Shown: piece by piece, positions 21,308 to 24,891 of the stretch
Position numbering within the stretch: the stretch's first letter is position 1
Layout of the letters: every line of letters begins with the position of its first letter
Source of the DNA: Terana coerulea
Lineage: Eukaryota; Basidiomycota; Agaricomycetes; Polyporales; Phanerochaetaceae
NCBI GenBank assembly: GCA_024811115.1
Contig: JAKOGH010000912.1
Coordinates: 1-24,891, forward strand
Direction: 5' to 3'
DNA length: 24,891 nt
Position numbers and translations under genes: made by a program
The notes under the pieces: generated by a model
Told to the model about the DNA's origin: nothing
The model's input: the letters and a program-made list of their open reading frames with translations, nothing else
Database searches by the model: none

Positions 21308-22089
21308 GACGCCAAGATGCAGAGTTTTGGTGCACAAAAGCTGGAATAGGTATAAAGAGTACGGGGAGGGGAAATTAGGTCAGTCAATAACGTGAGGGGG
21401 AGGGGGTACGTTGACAAAAAGCGACCTTAGGAGAGGCAGAGTTGAAAGGTGGGGATTGCGGGTATGTTCGTGTCCGAAAGCGCTTGAGCGTCGAACTGTT
21501 TGCTGGGCGGAGAACCCGGGGTTTACAGTTCCGATCACTGGCAGTTCGCGGCGCAGCGGCGGCGCGCTGCACGGCGACGAGGACGAGAAGCTCGGCGTCG
21601 GCGAGGGCGGGACCTCAGGTCTCCAGACTTAGCATGTCGATCTGTGCTCAGGATTTGTGCTCGATGTGTGGTATTGGGCTGACGGTGTTCTACGTGTGAT
21701 CAACGTTGCCAGGGAATAAACTTGCGATGTAGACCTACAGACGGCACAAAGTTAGCGACCGGCTGGGAATCCGAGTCGTTAGAGCAGACACGAAGCTGAG
21801 AGCTTACCCGACGCGCCAGCTATCACCGATCGATGATTCCTCCCATTATCCTTGGCAAACGCATGATGCTGTGACGGTGGCACGTCTCCATAATCTACAT
21901 CGCTCGAAGCTTTAGACAGAAAGTATTACTCACCGTGATTTGCCGTACAATTACTACCGTTGGGTTGCGGAGGGCTATGTTGTGGTCGCCGTGTACAGAG
22001 TCAGGACCGTCCGCGATAGGTAACGTCGTCGGGAGCAACGGAGACTGAACCCAAATCACCGCTGCCTCGGCCAAGTTTTGAACTGTACG
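21308..22089. other. upstream flank of BTB pseudogene C
   Basis: Contains a GC-rich stretch at 21540-21620. A minus-strand frame at 21895-22092 runs into a GTGAGT donor-like site (TVVIVRQITV then GTGAGTAATAC) and could be a small exon of the gene decayed in the inverted block, but similarity to the other arm is too weak here to decide. Confidence 0.3.
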
Positions 22090-22346
22090 CATTGCTATTC
22101 TACAGCAATGGCGTCATGAGCATCGACGTATAAGCATGCATGAGTGCAGCTGGCGCACCTGAGGCCCAAATTCTTGCGACTGTCCTCAGCCTAAACCAGA
22201 TACAGACACTAAAAACTCCCATACGGCCATGTCTCCATCTCAAATCGCGCACAGCAGCCCTTTCTTGCTGCGGTCATCTCAGAGCCTAAGCACAGCCGTC
22301 CGCGCGAGGTCGCCAGAGGTAGACTGCCAGTCGACGTTGCTATTAA

Positions 22347-22476
22347 TCACGACTTGAGTGGTGCCCGAGGAATGTCGTATAGTCCACGACGCAAGTGGTA
22401 GCGCGCTTGAGAGACAGTCCGGAGCCACTGGCAGCGATTCAGGAACTGGACATGGAGGAAGGGAACAAGGGCCGGA
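22347..22476 (-). pseudogene. unrecognised gene remnant in the inverted block, downstream fragment
   Basis: Open frame with LVPFLHVQFLNR and, further on, SQARYHLRRGLYDIPRAPLKS. The left arm near 16936-17050 has LVPFLHVEFLNR and SQMSQHLRLGLYDIPRAVLQS, with a one-base length difference between the two motifs. Same-frame conservation points to ancestral coding. It probably belonged with the fragment at 22869-23174, with introns or decayed sequence between. Family unknown. Confidence 0.4.
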
Positions 22477-22868
22477 TGGCATTGGCGCCCATCTTCGCGA
22501 CTTGCTCTCGACCGTAATTATCTCTCCCGCCTCGCGTCTGACGAGGTCCCAGTACTTCTCTCTTTCATCGTCATCACAATATAAGAGCACTCGGGAGCAA
22601 AAGGCATGTCGTGAGTGTAAAGCATGTTTTCAGTGGTGTGTCGCAACAGTCGGAGGCTGATTTTTCTCCTTCTGAGCAGGGACCGTGACTGCCGCGGCGG
22701 GCGAGCGTACCTCGCATCCGCGAATTGTTCCGAATATTGCTCCATCGGATATATGTGCAGATGATTGAAGTATATGCACGTGTGCGTACTCGAAGGTGCG
22801 TCTTCACACAGCCAGTTACTATTTCTCAGCAGAATTGAAATTCTTTTCAGGTTATACCGTGGCGTGCC

Positions 22869-23174
22869 TCAACGTATGCTATCCCACGGACGTAAGATGC
22901 GCATATTGCACGATTCCTGTCTCTGTCGCTCAGGTTGAAGAAGAGCAGCCTCCCACGCCGGCAGGTACTTGGTCAGCTCACAATACAACCATCCAAGAGA
23001 GGTGTACTTAGCTGCTAATCGGTCTGCGGATATAACGTACGCCTGCCGCTTGTTGCTATTGTCACGCTGAGAGGACTGACTTTTTCTTTCTGACAGCAAC
23101 TCTCCACTGGTCAGGGAACCGAGAGCGCAATGATAGAGACGCAGACTGGCCGACGCCAATACTTGCCTCTTCAC
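22869..23174 (-). pseudogene. unrecognised gene remnant in the inverted block, upstream fragment
   Basis: A 101-codon open frame. Residues 41-69 (NKRQAYVISADRLAAKYTSL, then GWLYCELTK) match in the same frame the left-arm stretch near 16328-16450 (NKRQTYVISRELLATKHNCL, then GW...STK). Agreement at the protein level in one frame suggests a formerly coding segment rather than chance. I do not recognise the family. The left-arm copy is interrupted by stops and indels; this one may be an exon or a remnant. Confidence 0.35.
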
Positions 23175-23639
23175 GAAGCTCTCGTGCTATGGGCTGCGGG
23201 ATGAGTCAGTTGAACTGGCTGGCCTTAGCATTGCCTCGACTTCCAATGACTGTGTTTGGCCCCTGGCGAGGAATCATAATGTCGGAACGCGAGAGAGAAC
23301 TAAGGTAAATACAACCTCACGGTCGTTTGAGAAGGACACGGCTCACGAGAATTGTGGAAAGGAGCTGGCGAATATGAGCAAAATCTATTTTGCATTGCAA
23401 GCTATGGAAGTACACTGGAGCTTTGGCACGAGTTAGTTTCGTCCTCGGGGGTCGGACCCGAAGAGTACTCGTCCCGGCGACCGCGAAGAGGTCGTGCCAG
23501 GGCAGCGACAAGTGGCTGCCCTCCGCCGAGAATACATTGGAGCGAGGACAACAGGCGGAGTATCTACAGAGACCGGGCTACGACCACACACGGGGCGTCC
23601 CCACAGTGACACACACTGGAACCTTGACAAGAAAGCAGG

Positions 23640-24255
23640 ACGGCGAGGGCGAACCCTGAGAGAAAAAGACTGGAAAGTGATGGACGACAAGGCGAACCTT
23701 GACGCAGGGCGAACCCCAGACCGCCACCGCCAGCCTGAATGAAGGGCGAACCCTGAGAGAGGAAGTGGATACAGCGGACGCCAGGGCGAACCCCGACGCA
23801 GGGCGAACCCCTAAACCGCCAACGCCGACCTCGATAAGGGCGAACCCTGGAAGAAAGGGCTGGTAAATGGTGGACGCCGAGGCGAACCCCGACGCAGGGC
23901 GAACCCCAGACCACCATCGCCACCTCGATAAAGGGCGAACCCCAGAACAGAATTAGTGGCGTATAGCGGACGCCAGGGCGAACCCCGACGCAGGGCAAAC
24001 CCCCAAGCCGCCGACACCACCGTTGACGAAGGGCGAACCCTGAGAAGAAATAACTGGCGTTGAATGATGGACGTCAAGGCGAACCTCGACGCAGGGCGAA
24101 CCCCAGACCACCACCGCCGGCCTCGATGAAGGACGAACCCTGAAAGAGAAGGGACGACATACAGCGGACGTCGAGGTGAACCCCGATGCAGGGCGAACCC
24201 CAAGCCGCCAACGCCGTCCACGATGAAGGGCGAACCCTGAGAGAGAGGGTATCGC
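23640..24255 (-). repeat. 97 bp minisatellite, about 6-7 units (cassette C)
   Basis: Read on the plus strand, units of 94-100 bp begin GGGCGAACCCTGAGAGA; the GAACCC cores fall near 23651, 23748, 23842, 23937, 24035, 24135 and 24232. Each unit contains three copies of the near-palindromic decamer GGGCGAACCC, so this is a higher-order repeat. On the minus strand (the TATA direction) stops are again very rare in all frames. Confidence 0.9.
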
Positions 24256-24304
24256 GGCGGTGAGAGACGAGCTCTGAATCTCCAACAGCAGAGCAGAGAC
24301 TTAC

Positions 24305-24310
24305 TTTATA
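24305..24310 (-). promoter_or_regulatory. TATA box of cassette C
   Basis: Minus-strand TATAAA within AGAGTATAAAGTAAG, about 40 bp downstream of the conserved AATAAAC head box, the same order as in A and B. Confidence 0.5.
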
Positions 24311-24420
24311 CTCTGTGCGGTGGGCAGTCACGAGACTGTCAGCCGCGGTATGTTTATTCACAATAAACAAGATCGTCGCCCTAGACTCGATCAGAGCCGC
24401 TCGGCCTCGGCGCTACGATC

Positions 24421-24891
24421 GGCTGGACACCGCGCCTGCCATACCTCAGACTGCACGCTCTGAGTCCTGACCTTCTCACCGGTGTAGACTGCAGATATTC
24501 AATCATTTTCGAAGCATGGTATGCGTTTTATTTCTTATATTCCACTTTGCTCTCGTGCTCGCTGTTGCCTGCAGACTGGACGAGAGACGATATGGCGCCG
24601 TTAGCCGCGATCAGCTTTGTGGCGTTTGATCGAAGCCCGACCGAGCCAATCTCACCAAATCGGGACCGTGCTCCAGCTCTCGTTTCAAGATCCCCGGGCA
24701 CATCCAACGAGTGTGCGATTTCTTGCCCTGTGTCCTTCAATGCATCAAGTACGAGGAACTCGACGCTAGTACCTGCAGCTCGTGCCGTCTGAGCGGGCAG
24801 GTCCAGATCTCCGCACGATTTGGGTGAACATCACGAAGCGGGTGCAGAAACGTCGGACCGAGTATGGCATCTTTGACAGGCCATCGAAGAG
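24421..24891. other. flank of cassette C to window end
   Basis: The part up to about 24690 aligns with the upstream flank of cassettes A and B (GATCAAACGCCACAAAGCT near 24620 on the minus strand). If the block is complete, a further BTB copy on the plus strand could lie just beyond the window end. Confidence 0.45.

Larger units (their letters stand above)
23280..24420 (-). repeat. TATA-headed minisatellite cassette, copy C (inverted)
   Basis: On the minus strand the ends align with cassette B: head with GAATAAACATACCGCGGC near 24345-24365, a TATA box at 24305-24310, and a tail with AATGTATTCTCGGCGG, CCTGGCACGACCTCTTCGCGG and GAGGACGAAACTAACTCGTGCC near 23420-23540. The middle is not the 68 bp repeat of A and B but an unrelated ~97 bp repeat. 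The leader between TATA box and array also differs. Confidence 0.7.
22090..24690 (-). repeat. right arm of the diverged inverted block duplication
   Basis: Minus-strand counterpart of 14920-17450. Conservation includes the inter-element spacing, so this is one duplicated block rather than independent insertions. The right arm keeps longer open frames than the left one. Confidence 0.7.

Noticed and set aside
23640..24255. CRISPR array
   Set aside because: Units are contiguous near-identical tandem repeats without unique spacers, and the sequence is eukaryotic.
23564..24370. Minus-strand frames rich in GSP/GFALRRG-type repeats
   Set aside because: Translations of the 97 bp minisatellite in different phases.
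24528..24740. Minus-strand frame near the window end as a gene fragment
   Set aside because: Part of it aligns with the non-coding upstream flank of cassettes A and B, so the open frame is more likely accidental.

Overview
The window looks like nuclear DNA of a filamentous basidiomycete (Agaricomycetes, possibly Polyporales; this is inference). The supporting evidence is two short introns (49-53 bp, GTATGT donors, CAG/AAG acceptors) at the same places in paralogous genes, a fungal-style BTB/POZ paralog cluster, TATA-box promoters, low coding density and many decayed repeats. There are no bacterial operons or ribosome-binding sites. Only one gene looks intact.

Layout. 1-2300 is gene-poor, with a perfect hairpin at 861-891 and a decayed fragment resembling the Mpv17/PMP22 family near 1313-1615. 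2329-3736 (minus) is BTB gene A (three exons, 435 aa). 4490-5395 (plus) is a non-coding cassette: a TATA-bearing head, about nine copies of a ~68 bp minisatellite, and a conserved tail. 5400-7780 is unassigned apart from a possible minus-strand exon at 6740-6976. 7786-8084 and 8572-8870 are the arms of a 299 bp inverted repeat with no mismatch seen. 8880-11890 is unassigned (weak LTR-like stretch near 10190-10480, short TTAGGG tract at 10718-10735). 11890-12310 is a degenerate ~100 bp tandem array. 13108-14459 (minus) is BTB gene B with a frame break near its N-terminus. 15230-16110 (plus) is a second cassette with about seven ~68 bp units. 20271-21307 (minus) is a truncated BTB pseudogene C. 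23280-24420 (minus) is a third cassette whose middle is a different ~97 bp minisatellite.

Larger-scale structure. BTB gene plus divergent cassette is present twice in direct orientation (about 2.3-5.4 kb and 13.1-16.0 kb). Cassette B and about 1.4 kb downstream of it (about 14920-17450) are repeated in inverted orientation at about 24690-22090, clearly diverged but collinear, including fragments of an unrecognised protein-coding gene decayed in both copies. The window is therefore built by repeated duplication, inversion and decay of one module: a BTB gene facing a TATA-driven, minisatellite-containing repeat unit. The most unusual feature is that the cassette ends are shared by all three copies while the tandem repeat inside differs between copies.

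Limits: all homology was judged by eye; no alignment, domain search or expression data was available.
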